DNA of 64,000 bases from Streptomyces sp. NBC_00554 (GCF_041431135.1 NZ_CP107799.1:310001-374000), one strand, 5' to 3'; shown: positions 51,789-60,761, numbered from the stretch's first letter. Notes: generated from the sequence alone by a model not told the origin. Numbers and translations are program-made.

Positions 51789-52697
51789 TCATGCCGTCTG
51801 GTGGTGGAGGGGGTCCAGGGCGGTGAGTTCTTCCTGCGACAGGCGCAGGGAGCCGACGGCGACGTTCTGGGCGAGGTGGTCGGGGTCGCCGGTGCCGGGG
51901 ATGGCCAGGACGTGGGGGCCCTGGTGCAGGGTCCATGCCAGCCGGATCTGGGCTGCACTCACTCCGTGGGCGCGGGCGATGGCGCGAACTTCCCGGCTGT
52001 GGTCGGTGGTTGCGCCGGCGGTGCGTCCGGTGCCGGCAATCGAGTAGAACGGCACGAACGCGATGCGCTGTTCACCGCAGCTGTCCAGGAACTCCTTCTG
52101 CTCGGACGATGCGCCAACGCCGTACATGTTCTGGACGCAGACCACCGGCGCGATGCTCTGAGCCTCGGCGAGCTGGTGGGGGCGGATGTTGGACAGGCCC
52201 AGGTGACGGATGAGTCCGGCCTCGCGCAGGTCGGTGAGTGCGCCGAAGCGTTCGGCGATCGAGTCGGTGCCGACGATGCGCAGGTTCACCACGTCGAGGT
52301 GGTCGCGGCCGAGCTGGCGCAGGTTCTCCTCGACCTGGCCGCGCAGTTGCTCGGGGGTGGCGTGTGGCAGCCACTGGCCCGAGGGATCGCGGCTCGGGCC
52401 GACCTTGGTGGTGATGACGAGGTCGTCCGGGTAGGGGGCCAGCGCCTGGTTGATCAGCTCATTGGCCGAGCGCAGCGGAGAGAAATAGAACGCGGCGGTG
52501 TCGATGTGGTTCACGCCGAGCACGACCGCGCGGCGCAGCACACCGATCGCCTGGTCGCGATCGCGTGGGACGGCATCGTCCGCGAACGCCTCGCCGTGCT
52601 GCGTCAGGCGCATCGCGCCGAAACCGACCCGGTTGACCGTCAGGTCGCCGAGCTTCCAGGTGCCCGATGCCGCCACGGTGATCGTCTGTGAGGTCAT
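51789..52697 (-). CDS. Aldo/keto reductase (second)
   Basis: 302 residues from ATG 52697. 'VNRVGFGAMRLTQHGEAFAD', 'GVNHIDTAAFYFSPLRSANE' (Asp and Tyr), 'LVITTKVGPSRDP' (Lys) and 'GLIRHLGLSNIRPHQLAEAQ' fit the AKR TIM barrel. The His after the fourth strand is replaced ('VVNLRIVG'), which is seen in some members. It lies divergent from the DUF5937-ArsR gene at 52765, with the GATTC-N10-GAATC operator between, so that regulator probably controls it. Substrate unknown. Confidence 0.9.
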   Translation of the reverse strand: MTSQTITVAASGTWKLGDLTVNRVGFGAMRLTQHGEAFADDAVPRDRDQAIGVLRRAVVLGVNHIDTAAFYFSPLRSANELINQALAPYPDDLVITTKVGPSRDPSGQWLPHATPEQLRGQVEENLRQLGRDHLDVVNLRIVGTDSIAERFGALTDLREAGLIRHLGLSNIRPHQLAEAQSIAPVVCVQNMYGVGASSEQKEFLDSCGEQRIAFVPFYSIAGTGRTAGATTDHSREVRAIARAHGVSAAQIRLAWTLHQGPHVLAIPGTGDPDHLAQNVAVGSLRLSQEELTALDPLHHQTA

Positions 52698-52735
52698 GGC
52701 GGGATGATCTCCGCACGGTAGGCTGGCCCGCCATT

Positions 52736-52755
52736 GATTCATATATGCCTGAATC
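52736..52755. promoter_or_regulatory. Probable ArsR operator GATTC-N10-GAATC
   Basis: GATTCATATATGCCTGAATC is a 20-bp inverted repeat (arms GATTCA/TGAATC) between the divergent aldo/keto reductase and DUF5937-ArsR genes. The same arms and spacing occur at 55855-55874. Confidence 0.6.
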
Positions 52756-52764
52756 CATTGAGGA

Positions 52765-53763
52765 GTGGTTGCCCTGGCAGAGCTGGCATTCTCGACGAGC
52801 GATCTGGCGCAAGTGCGGTTCGCCGTCTCACCGATGTGGGAGATCGCACCCAGCTTCCGACTGCTGACGTCCGCCGCCGCGCATCCAATCCACCGGCCCT
52901 GGGCTGACCAGGTACGCCCGCGGATGGTGGCCGCCGGGCTGGACCGGGGCTGGCTCTGCGAGCTGATCCCGCCCACCGGCGGCTACGTCCCCGACTTCCT
53001 CAACCCGGCCCCCGCCGGACCGGCCCCCACGCCGGCGGCAGAGCGAGATGCGATCCTCGCCTCACCCGTCGACCGGGTACGCCAGGACCTCGACCACCTG
53101 GCCCGCCACCAGGGGAGCCTCGGCCCCCGGCTGCGGACCCTGCGCGCCGACCCGCAGACCCGCCTGGCCAAGGTCACAGAAGAGATCGAAACGTACTGGG
53201 AGCTGGCGCTGGCCCCCTACTGGGCACGGATCCGGGAAGTGCTGGATGCAGACATCCTCTACCGGGCCCGCATGGTCGCCGAGCACGGCGCGGGCCGACT
53301 CTTCAACGACCTGCACACGTCGCTGAGCTGGGATGGCAACGCGCTACGGATGGCCCGCCGAAAGCGGCCGCTGACCCGCACGACGGCAGGCACGGGATTG
53401 CTGCTGATCCCCTCAGCCTTCACCGGACCGGGGCTGCGCACCCGAACGGCGCCGCCGGACCCGCCCCAACTCGCCTATCCGGCGCGCGGTATCGGCACGC
53501 TGTGGAAGCCGCGCCCCGTCACCCAGACCGACGCCCTCTCCTCCGTACTGGGCCGCTCGCGGACCCTGCTGCTGACCGAGTTGGAGATCCCGGCCTCCAC
53601 CACACAGCTGGCCCACCGCACCGGGCTCTCCCCCGCAGGTGTATCCCAATACCTCACCGCGCTACGCAACGCGGGCCTGGTCAGCGCCCACCGCGCCGGA
53701 CGCTCCGTCCTCTACGCCCGCACCGCCACAGCCGAAGCCCTTCTCCAAGCCGCCTCCGCCTGA
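52765..53763 (+). CDS. DUF5937/ArsR-type winged-helix regulator
   Basis: 332 residues from GTG 52765. The DUF5937 N-terminal part starts 'LAQVRFAVSPMWEIAPSFRL' and has the central 'HGAGRLFNDLHTSLSW'. The C-terminal ArsR helix-turn-helix reads 'TTQLAHRTGLSPAGVSQYLT', 'LRNAGLVSAHRAGRSVLYAR'. It faces an aldo/keto reductase gene across a 20-bp inverted repeat. It is a paralog of the protein at 55905, with the same domain order and operator geometry. Effector unknown. Confidence 0.88.
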   Translation: MVALAELAFSTSDLAQVRFAVSPMWEIAPSFRLLTSAAAHPIHRPWADQVRPRMVAAGLDRGWLCELIPPTGGYVPDFLNPAPAGPAPTPAAERDAILASPVDRVRQDLDHLARHQGSLGPRLRTLRADPQTRLAKVTEEIETYWELALAPYWARIREVLDADILYRARMVAEHGAGRLFNDLHTSLSWDGNALRMARRKRPLTRTTAGTGLLLIPSAFTGPGLRTRTAPPDPPQLAYPARGIGTLWKPRPVTQTDALSSVLGRSRTLLLTELEIPASTTQLAHRTGLSPAGVSQYLTALRNAGLVSAHRAGRSVLYARTATAEALLQAASA

Positions 53764-53801
53764 CCTCACGTCAACCCCCGAAGGATTTACGGAGCCGACC
53801 A

Positions 53802-54386
53802 CTAAGTCTTGATCGGTGCGGCCGATCTGGCGGCCTGCTCGATCTTCGCGCAGTGGGCTGCACGGGCTTCCTCGTCGATCTGCTGCTCGTGTTCGGGGCG
53901 CATCCCGGTCCGGCCGTCGAGGCCCTCGCGCAGGATGTCGGCGTGCCCGGCATGCCGGTTGGACTCTCCGAGAACATGGACCATGACGGCGAACAGGTTC
54001 GTGTTGGCATGGGGCTCCGGCCACCACGGCACGTGGCCGGGGGCATCGAGGGGAAGCTCGTTGATCGTCGCGTCCGAGTGTTCCCACGTGCGCCGGTAGA
54101 ACCCGACGATCTGATCGCGGGTCTCGTCCTCGGTCGCCCACAGATCGCTGCCGTCGGAGTCCTGCCACCGGGGCAGCGGTTCCGGGGAAGGGCGGTCGAA
54201 GACCTCGCCGAAGTACCTGGCCTCGACGGTGGCCACGTGTTTGACCAGGCCGAGGAGGTTGGTCCCGGTCGCCGTCAAAGGCCGACGGGTGTCGTACTCG
54301 GACAAGCCGTCGACTTTCCAGAGCAGCGCCTCGCGGTCCCGCCGCAGTCTCCCGTGCAGGTTGTCTTTGGCGAATTCATCGATCAT
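53802..54386 (-). CDS. DinB-family protein (DUF664)
   Basis: 194 residues from ATG 54386. The DinB four-helix features are 'LRRDREALLWKVDGLSEYDT', 'TNLLGLVKHVATVEARYFGE' with the first metal His, and 'VMVHVLGESNRHAGHADILR' with the H-x3-H pair. These proteins are putative metal-dependent thiol transferases (bacillithiol/mycothiol related) or stress proteins. It converges with the regulator gene and stands alone. Confidence 0.88.
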   Translation of the reverse strand: MIDEFAKDNLHGRLRRDREALLWKVDGLSEYDTRRPLTATGTNLLGLVKHVATVEARYFGEVFDRPSPEPLPRWQDSDGSDLWATEDETRDQIVGFYRRTWEHSDATINELPLDAPGHVPWWPEPHANTNLFAVMVHVLGESNRHAGHADILREGLDGRTGMRPEHEQQIDEEARAAHCAKIEQAARSAAPIKT

Positions 54387-54498
54387 GTGGCATGACCCTT
54401 CCATGGGCTGCTCGTGGTCTCAAGATCCCGTACGTGGTCCGCAACGGCTGGCAGAGCCGAGGCTTAGGACGACTCGCGGCCGACCCGACCTGCGACGG

Positions 54499-55815
54499 TT
54501 ACTGCGCAGGAGAACTACACGCATGCTGTTCGGTGCTGTTCTCTGATCCCGTTGAGTAGTTCGGGACGGGGACCGGGGAGGTGGGCGGGTGCCAGGTGAG
54601 AATCCAGCCGGCGGTAAGCACCCCCGCGCCGCCTGCCAGGGCGATTGCGCCGCCTGTTCCGATGCCTGCGGCCACCGAGCCGAAGCAGACCGGCCCGACG
54701 CCCTGAAGCGTCATGCTGCCGGAGCCGAGCAGACCGAAGGCCTGGCCCTGGCCATTCTGCGGCAGGGCGTCCAGGAACGGCCGTTGCAGGCCGAGGAGGT
54801 AGGCGAATCCGAAGCCGCAGAGCAGCAGCAGACAGGACGAGACGCCCACTCCGGGCTCGGCAGCGAAGCCGAGCAGCGGCAGTCCCGTCAGCGCAATCAA
54901 CGGGACTACCAGGCGCTCCCGGGTGGATGGCCGTAGGAGTCGACCCACCAGCAGGTCACCGACAAGCATGCCAACCGGCAGACAGCCCATCAGCACCGCG
55001 TACCAGCCGGGCGCGAAGTGGCGTCCTCCCGCATAGGCGACGATCAGGCCTTCCGCACCCGCTACGAACGCGGGCGGTAGCCACTGGGCAAGCATCAGTC
55101 GTCGTACCGCGTGCCCGCGCAGCAGCAGGCCGGCACCGTGCAGGCTTGCCCGGACGGCCCCGCCACCGCCCCGAGCGCTGCCGGGTGTGCCGCCGAACTC
55201 CCCCAGCTTCAGCCGGGGTAGCCGGATGCGGACAGCGAGCGCGCAGCCGAGGTAGAGGGCGGCGCTTACCGCGAACGCCCGGTGCGGGCCGAGTACCGCG
55301 ACGACCGCACCTCCCAGCGCCAGACCGAACAATTGCGCGCCAGAGGAGGCGATGTTGTTCAGTGAACGGCCCAGTACATAGGCGTCGCCCTCCAGCCACT
55401 GCGCGACCAGCCGACTCGACGCGCCGCCGAACACCGGTGTGGCGAGGGCGACCAGCGCCACGACACCGAGGCTTGCCGCGATCGGCATCCGCACCAGGGC
55501 GAGCAGCAGGGCGGCGGCGCACTCCAAGGCGTAGCCGCCGGCGATGAGCGCACGGGGCGGCAGTTGGTCGGCCAGTGAGCCCAGCAGCAGGGAGCCGAAC
55601 AACTGCGGGAGAAAGCCGATGCCGAAGGCGAGTGCGCTCAACAGCGCGGAGCCGGTGGCCCCGAAGACCAGCACCGAGAACGTGGTGATCCGCAGCGAGC
55701 CCGCAGTGATCGCGACGGCGCGGGTCGAGAAGAGCAGCCGGAATCGCGGCTCGGCCAGCACCTCCCGGTAGGTGGCACGGTGGTTGCCCTGCGCGGGTTC
55801 GGCGGTTGGGATCAT
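54499..55815 (-). CDS. MFS transporter (exporter type)
   Basis: 438 residues from ATG 55815, about twelve membrane segments. 'PRFRLLFSTRAVAITAGSLR', 'ALAFGIGFLPQLFGSLLLGS', 'LADQLPPRALIAGGYALECA' (motif A-like loop) and 'LNNIASSGAQLFGLALGGAV' show the MFS exporter (enterobactin-exporter-like) branch. It faces the DUF5937-ArsR gene at 55905 with a GATTC operator between. It is probably an efflux pump induced by its substrate through that regulator. The specificity cannot be told. Confidence 0.88.
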   Translation of the reverse strand: MIPTAEPAQGNHRATYREVLAEPRFRLLFSTRAVAITAGSLRITTFSVLVFGATGSALLSALAFGIGFLPQLFGSLLLGSLADQLPPRALIAGGYALECAAALLLALVRMPIAASLGVVALVALATPVFGGASSRLVAQWLEGDAYVLGRSLNNIASSGAQLFGLALGGAVVAVLGPHRAFAVSAALYLGCALAVRIRLPRLKLGEFGGTPGSARGGGGAVRASLHGAGLLLRGHAVRRLMLAQWLPPAFVAGAEGLIVAYAGGRHFAPGWYAVLMGCLPVGMLVGDLLVGRLLRPSTRERLVVPLIALTGLPLLGFAAEPGVGVSSCLLLLCGFGFAYLLGLQRPFLDALPQNGQGQAFGLLGSGSMTLQGVGPVCFGSVAAGIGTGGAIALAGGAGVLTAGWILTWHPPTSPVPVPNYSTGSENSTEQHACSSPAQ

Positions 55816-55854
55816 GACGCCCAGCCTCGCCGTGTGCCCACGCCACTCACCAAT

Positions 55855-55874
55855 GATTCGTCGCTGGACGAATC
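55855..55874. promoter_or_regulatory. Probable ArsR operator GATTC-N10-GAATC
   Basis: GATTCGTC-GCTG-GACGAATC is a perfect 8-bp-arm inverted repeat between the divergent MFS and DUF5937-ArsR genes. It shares outer arms and length with the site at 52736. Confidence 0.7.
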
Positions 55875-55904
55875 GGAACAGACGTCCGGCGGTAGCATCC
55901 CAGG

Positions 55905-56885
55905 GTGCTCCGCTTCGAAGTCTCCGTCGAGGACCTGCTGCGCAGCCGCTTCGCACTGTCGCCCGCGATGGACCTCTGCCTACTGCTGCGCTCGCTCGCC
56001 GGCCAAAACCGGCCGCTGCCGCGAGCCTGGGCCACCCGGCTCCTGCCGACCTTTGAACGGCTTCGCCGCGAGACCGAACTGGACGCCGCCCTCGCCCTGC
56101 ACACCCCGCAATCCGGACCGAACTTCGTCGCCCCGCCCCCGCGCGGCCTCAACCAGACCTGGGCAGACGACCTGGCCATGATCCGGGCCACACCGCTGGA
56201 AGCGGCCCGCCACGAATTCGCCACCACCGCGACCGGCCCGTCCGCCCATGATCCCCGCGTACGCGCAGTGCTGGACTCGACGGACGCCGTCTCCAGGATC
56301 GCCGAGGCGATGGACCAGGCGTGGCACGAGCTGCTCGCCACGGACTGGCCGCAACTGCGCGCGATCTGTGAGCGCGATGTCGTGCACCGGGTGGGCGTGA
56401 TCGGCGAACATGGATGGGCCACGACCATCGAGAGCCTGCACCCGAGCATCGCCTGGCGCGCCGGCGGTATCGAGCTCGGCTTCTTCCCCCGAGACGGAAC
56501 AGTCCGCCTCACCGGCGACGGGCTACTGCTGATCCCTTCGGTCTTCGTCGGGAATATCGCCGCCCACCTGGAAGACCCCTGGCCCAGGACCTTGGTCTAT
56601 CCAGCCCGCGGCACCGCCGCCCTGTGGGGCGAACAGGAGACCGTCCCCCAACCGGACGCGCTGACCGCTCTGGTCGGCCGGGCCCGAGCCCGGCTGCTGT
56701 TGGCGCTGGACGCCCCGGCCAGTACCAGCCACCTCGCCCGAAGTCTCGCCATGGCACCCGGCGCGGTAGGAGACCACCTCGCCATCCTGCGAGGCGCGGG
56801 GCTGCTCGTCCGCGCCCGGTCCGGACGGTCGGTGCTCTACCGGCGCACCCCGCTCGGCGAGGCACTGGTCGCCGGTTCGGGCTGA
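55905..56885 (+). CDS. DUF5937/ArsR-type regulator (second)
   Basis: 326 residues from GTG 55905. 'EDLLRSRFALSPAMDLCLLL' begins the DUF5937 part; 'GEHGWATTIESLHPSIAWRA' parallels the paralog's mid motif; the ArsR HTH is 'TSHLARSLAMAPGAVGDHLA', 'ILRGAGLLVRARSGRSVLYR'. It faces the MFS transporter gene, which it most likely represses through the 20-bp inverted repeat at 55855. Confidence 0.9.
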   Translation: MLRFEVSVEDLLRSRFALSPAMDLCLLLRSLAGQNRPLPRAWATRLLPTFERLRRETELDAALALHTPQSGPNFVAPPPRGLNQTWADDLAMIRATPLEAARHEFATTATGPSAHDPRVRAVLDSTDAVSRIAEAMDQAWHELLATDWPQLRAICERDVVHRVGVIGEHGWATTIESLHPSIAWRAGGIELGFFPRDGTVRLTGDGLLLIPSVFVGNIAAHLEDPWPRTLVYPARGTAALWGEQETVPQPDALTALVGRARARLLLALDAPASTSHLARSLAMAPGAVGDHLAILRGAGLLVRARSGRSVLYRRTPLGEALVAGSG

Positions 56886-56893
56886 GGGCACGG

Positions 56894-57564
56894 ATCAGCA
56901 CTGCTTTTTGAGGCGCCGCCAGCAGATGATTGTGCAGCCGAGGGTGAGGAAGGCCTGGTGGATGTCGGCGCAGATTTCCCAGCGGATACGCAGTCGGCGG
57001 AACCAGCGCAGAAGTGCGAAGGCCGCTTCGACGACCCAGCGGTTCTTGCCCAGGCAGCTTCCGTGCCCGGTGCCGCGCCGGGCGATGAGCGTGCGGATGC
57101 CCAGCTCACGGACCTGGCGGCGGTAGACGTTGTGGTCGTAACCGCGGTCGGCGTAGAGGACCTTGGGGCGCTGACGGGATCGTCCGCGCTTACCGCGGAT
57201 GGGCGGTACGGCGTGGATCAGGAACCCTGGCTCACCTCGTCAGCCGGTGACGCCGGGCTGGAGCTGCTTCTCGGTGCAGAGCAGATGGCGGCCGCTGACA
57301 AATTGGGTTGGAGCCAGCCGCACATCGGGCAGACAGCTCTCGTCGTAGTGGACGCGGGCACCGGACCACCTCCACCAGCCGGGTGAGCAGGCTCTGCCAC
57401 GGTGTTTCGCCCTGGTGTTCTGCCGTTCCGGCCCCCTTTGACGCGGGCGCCGGCGGCGGTCCGGTCCGGGCACCGGCCGCGTGCCGATGAGCCCGCACGA
57501 TGGTGGAGTCGACCGAGATGTCCCAGTCGATCTCGCCCGCGGCGTCGGCCTTACCTGCACTCAA
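56894..57564 (-). pseudogene. IS5-family transposase, broken
   Basis: Minus-strand pieces of one transposase are present: 'IDWDISVDSTIVRAHRHAAG' (57450-57540) with the first catalytic Asp; 'VLYADRGYDHNVYRRQVREL' (about 57110-57170) with the second; and 'NRWVVEAAFALLRWFRRLRI', 'AFLTLGCTIICWRRL' (56894-57050) with the Glu region. The pieces lie in different frames with a segment deleted, so the gene is dead. No clear ends were found. Confidence 0.8.
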
Positions 57565-57615
57565 CGCGGGTAAGGCGTCCTTCCCTGCACAACAGCAGCG
57601 CCCGGATCCCGGGCG

Positions 57616-58680
57616 CTAGTTCCGGGTCAGGAGCACGCGGTAGGCGTTGGAGTAGCCGTGCTTTCGGCCGTACGGGGCGAAAAGCTTGTCGCCGAGGAAC
57701 GCGAGCACCATCAGTGGCACCGAGATGACCATGCTGGCCTTGCGCGCGAACTTGCGCAGCGGACTCGGCGGCTTGGGGTGCCACGGCACGTCGTTGCCGC
57801 CGACGATCCAGTTGGCCCACAACGCGAAGGCGGCGACCATGTCCATGCCGCCGTTCGGCTCGGACCGCTGCTCGTCCACCACGGCGAAGCCGACATCCTC
57901 GGCCGCCTTCTTCAGGTTGGCGATGGGCATCAGGTTCAGGTGCTGGGGCTGGAGCCAGGGCATCCAGTAGCGGCCGAGGATGCGGCCCCACTTGCACTCG
58001 GGATCGGGCAGTTCGATGACGAGGTACCCGCCGGGCGGCAGTACGGCGGCCGCGGCGGCCAGCTCAGCCTTCGGGTCGAGGGTGTGCTCCAAGTAGTGGA
58101 ACATGCTGAGCACATCGTAGTTCCCGGTCAGTTCTGCGGTCATCTCCGGGAAGTTGCCCCGGAATCCGCGCGTGATCCAGCCATGCTCCTGGGCCAGCTC
58201 GACGCCGGCGCTCATGTCGAGGCCGTGGAACTCGGTGTCGGGCAAGCTCTCCGCGGCTGCCTTGCAGAAGTGGCCGTGCCCGGTGCCGACGTCCAGCCAG
58301 CACTTGGGCTGGTGATGCTGGGTGAGCAGCGAGGCCCGGTCCTTGAGCCCGGCGGCGTTGCCCTCGAACATGACGGCCATCTGCTGCTCGCCGAGACCGT
58401 CGTAGCAGTCCCGGTAGTAGAACTCCAGCCCGGCCAGGCTCAGCCGAGGGTTCTGGAAGATGTGCCGGCAGTCGAGGCATTCGGCCAGTTCGAACCGGCC
58501 CGGCTTGTGCTGCAACAGGTCCACGGTGCGCAGCCGGGTCGACAGCCGGGCGCTGCCGCACCAGGGGCAGTCGGTGCGACGGGGCTCGTAGAAGCGGTCC
58601 AGTCCGGCCGCGATGTCGGCGAGATACTGGGGACGCCGCGCGGCGACAGGATCCGTCTCCAGCGAGGAGGAAGCGGTCAT
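57616..58680 (-). CDS. Class I SAM-dependent methyltransferase with N-terminal zinc ribbon
   Basis: 354 residues from ATG 58680. An N-terminal CxxC pair 'CPWCGSARL' and 'AECLDCRHIFQNPRLSLAGL' form a zinc ribbon as in sugar/natural-product C-methyltransferases. The SAM motif is 'CWLDVGTGHGHFCKAAAESL', then 'YDVLSMFHYLEHTLDPKAEL' and 'GYLVIELPDPECKWGRILGR'. A hydrophobic C-terminal segment ('SMVISVPLMVLAFLGDKLFA') may attach it to the membrane. The frame is open upstream into a CGNR-like zinc-finger remnant, which is probably not part of the protein. Acceptor unknown. Confidence 0.85.
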   Translation of the reverse strand: MTASSSLETDPVAARRPQYLADIAAGLDRFYEPRRTDCPWCGSARLSTRLRTVDLLQHKPGRFELAECLDCRHIFQNPRLSLAGLEFYYRDCYDGLGEQQMAVMFEGNAAGLKDRASLLTQHHQPKCWLDVGTGHGHFCKAAAESLPDTEFHGLDMSAGVELAQEHGWITRGFRGNFPEMTAELTGNYDVLSMFHYLEHTLDPKAELAAAAAVLPPGGYLVIELPDPECKWGRILGRYWMPWLQPQHLNLMPIANLKKAAEDVGFAVVDEQRSEPNGGMDMVAAFALWANWIVGGNDVPWHPKPPSPLRKFARKASMVISVPLMVLAFLGDKLFAPYGRKHGYSNAYRVLLTRN

Positions 58681-58854
58681 GCGCCGCAGCGTAGCGGCGA
58701 TCAACGCCCGCTGTCTGCGCGCAAAACGGGCGGCCCGGGCCCGGTCGCCGCACGACGGCTGGCAGAACTCCTCACGGCCGTGGACCTTCACGAAATACCG
58801 CACGCAGCGGTGCACGGTGCAGGCGGTCAGTTTGTCACGGTCCGGCCCGGACAA
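58681..58854 (-). pseudogene. CGNR-type zinc finger remnant in frame with the methyltransferase
   Basis: The reading 'CTVHRCVRYFVKVHGREEFC' followed by 'CGDRARAARFARRQRA' is the C-terminal zinc finger of the ABATE/CGNR protein family. Its N-terminal domain is missing. It runs into the methyltransferase frame without a stop. Either it is a scar of a deleted gene or an unusual N-terminal extension; the first is more likely. Confidence 0.5.
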
Positions 58855-58889
58855 AAAGTCGATGGCGGACCAGATATATCCGGCCAGCA

Positions 58890-59150
58890 GCCTGGGCCCG
58901 CGTCTGGCTCAACGAGCTCAAGGACCGCCGCATCCGCGTCAACGTCCTGACCCCGGGCCAGGTCGCCACCGCCAAGCAGGCAGAACTCTTCGACGAGGCC
59001 ACCAAGCGCCAGTTCGAGTCCCTCATCCCCCGCGGCCAGATGGGCCGCCCCGACGAAATCGCCACCGCCGCCCTCTTCCTCGCCTCCGACGACTCCAGCT
59101 ACGTCAACGGCATGGAACTGGTCGCCGACGGCGGCACCACCGCCATCTGA
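58890..59150 (+). pseudogene. SDR C-terminal fragment
   Basis: The reading 'WLNELKDRRIRVNVLTPGQV' and 'RPDEIATAALFLASDDSSYV', 'NGMELVADGGTTAI' is the end of an SDR oxidoreductase. The Rossmann part and catalytic Tyr are gone. It abuts the CGNR remnant, so one deletion probably removed the 5' part of both genes. The following F420-reductase-like gene starts 32 bp later and may have been in its operon. Confidence 0.8.
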
Positions 59151-59182
59151 ACCGACGACCCACAACCAGGGCAGGACATCTC

Positions 59183-59806
59183 ATGAGCAGCATCAGCATC
59201 ATCGGCACCGGGAACATGGCCCGCACCATCGGCGCGCGGGCGATAGCGGGCGGCAACGCCGTCGAGGTCATGGGCCGCGATCAGTCCAAGGCCGCTGACC
59301 TGGCCAAGGCTCTCGGCGGCGGCGCCACGACGGGAGAATGGGGCACCGCCCCGGCCGGGGACATCGTCATCGTGGCCCTGCTGTACGACGGCGTCGTGCC
59401 GGTCGTCACCCAGTACGGAGACGCACTCGCGGGCAAGGTCATCGTCGACATCAGCAATCCCTTCAATTCCACGTTCGACGGACTGGCCCACCGCGAGGAG
59501 ACCTCGATCGCGCAGGAAGTCGCCAAGGCCGCCCCGGCAAGCGCCAGCGTGGTGAAGGCGTTCAACACCGTCTTCCGTCATGTCCTGGAGAAGGGGAGCC
59601 CCGACGTCTTCCTCGCGGGCGACAATGCGCAGGCCAAGGCAAGTGTGGAGGCGTTCGTCGAGAGCCTCGGACTGCGCCCGCTGGACGTCGGCGGCCTGAA
59701 AATGGCGCACTGGCTGGAAGGAGCAGGCGTGGTCACGGTGGGCCTCGCCAACCACGGGGTGGGGAACTTGGACTTCGCCCTCAGCATCACCGAACTTCCC
59801 GTCTGA
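59183..59806 (+). CDS. NADPH-dependent F420 reductase-like dinucleotide-binding protein
   Basis: 207 residues. N-terminal Rossmann motif 'ISIIGTGNMARTIGARAIAG', then 'GDIVIVALLYDGVVPVVTQY', 'KVIVDISNPFN' and 'VVKAFNTVFRHVLEKGSPDV'. This is the NADP-oxidoreductase, coenzyme-F420-dependent family (F420H2:NADP oxidoreductase relatives). It is followed after 35 bp by the start of an LLM-type F420 oxidoreductase gene, now cut by an IS, which supports an F420-related role. Confidence 0.88.
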   Translation: MSSISIIGTGNMARTIGARAIAGGNAVEVMGRDQSKAADLAKALGGGATTGEWGTAPAGDIVIVALLYDGVVPVVTQYGDALAGKVIVDISNPFNSTFDGLAHREETSIAQEVAKAAPASASVVKAFNTVFRHVLEKGSPDVFLAGDNAQAKASVEAFVESLGLRPLDVGGLKMAHWLEGAGVVTVGLANHGVGNLDFALSITELPV

Positions 59807-59841
59807 GCAAACGGTAGACGGATCGCCGACAGGACTCGCCA

Positions 59842-59886
59842 ATGAAGCTTGGTTTCACACTTCCCATAGTCGGGCCCGCTATTGAG
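59842..59886 (+). pseudogene. Truncated LLM-class F420-dependent oxidoreductase start
   Basis: Only 'MKLGFTLPIVGPAIE' survives, the first strand of luciferase-like F420 oxidoreductases. The sequence then enters an IS5-like element at about 59880. The rest of the gene is not found on the other side. Short, so the family is likely but not certain. Confidence 0.5.
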
Positions 59887-60540
59887 GGAGGTGTTCGAAG
59901 TCTCAACCCACCGGCACAGGAGCCCTGTTGGTTCCCTGTCCTGCCGCACTCGACCTCCCGCACACCCTGGTCGAGTGGGTCACGACGCTCAGCGAAACCC
60001 GTGAGGGTGACAGGCGCTGCAAACTCCCGCCGCACCGGCACGCACCTGTCGCGCTGGTGTACCTGCACCGCCACGACACCCTCGCTCGGATCGCGGCCGG
60101 CTTCGGGATATCCGTCGGCACCGACCACGCCTATGTCACCACCGTCACGGGCCTGCTCGCCGACCGGGCCCCGGGCCTGCTGAAGACGCTGCGCGAGCAC
60201 GATCCCGAGTTCGCCCTTCTGGACGGCACCCTCGCCGAGTGCGACCGCGTCGGCGGCAGCCGCGCCGATTACTGCGCCAAGCACCGCCACCACGGCGTGA
60301 ACATCCAGGTCGTCACCACTGGCCAGAGACGACCGCCCGGCGGGGAACTCACCCCCACCCAGCGCACCGTGAACCGCGTCCTCGCCCAGGCCCGAACTCC
60401 CGTCGAACGCGGCATGGCGCGACTGAAGTCCTGGCAGATCTTCCGCAGATCCCGCATCAGCCCCAACCGCATGACCGTCATCGCCAAAGCCATTCTCACC
60501 CTGGAGAGGCAACGCTGAAAACGCTCACTGTGTCATTGCG
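59880..60540 (+). mobile_element. IS5-family element remnant with internal deletion
   Basis: It contains one transposase frame (next entry) with short flanks. Neither end has been resolved; borders are approximate. It cut the LLM oxidoreductase gene on the left and abuts the repeated hairpin on the right. Confidence 0.6.
59928..60518 (+). pseudogene. IS5-type transposase with internal in-frame deletion
   Basis: 196 residues: HTH part 'HDTLARIAAGFGISVGTDHA', first Asp region 'EFALLDGTLAECDRVGGSRA', then 'HHGVNIQVVTTGQRRPPGGE' where about 60 residues with the second catalytic Asp should lie. The tail 'VERGMARLKSWQIFRRSRIS' with the Glu is intact. The frame is open, but the catalytic triad is broken. 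Confidence 0.8.
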
Positions 60541-60551
60541 GATCAAGGGCA

Positions 60552-60612
60552 GGCCCTGAGCACACCCGGTGAGCTCCAGCCCTCCCCCCAATCGTGCGGA
60601 GGGCTGGAGCTC
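60552..60612. repeat. Repeated hairpin element, copy 2
   Basis: GGCCCTGAGCACACC leads to GAGCTCCAGCCCTCC (60571 on) pairing with GGAGGGCTGGAGCTC (to 60612), a perfect 15-bp stem. Same element as at 46575. The remaining bases up to 60761 show no gene. Confidence 0.7.
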
Positions 60613-60761
60613 TTGCCTGTCATAGACATGCGCCCGGCCGGAGGCGGCCTGCGCCTCCGGCGGAGCGTGGGTCGGTAGCCGGACAGCAGGGTTGTGAGTT
60701 CAGGTCGGTGCACGAGATCGTTTGAGGCGATATTGCCGGTGCCGTCTGTTGGAGGACCTCC

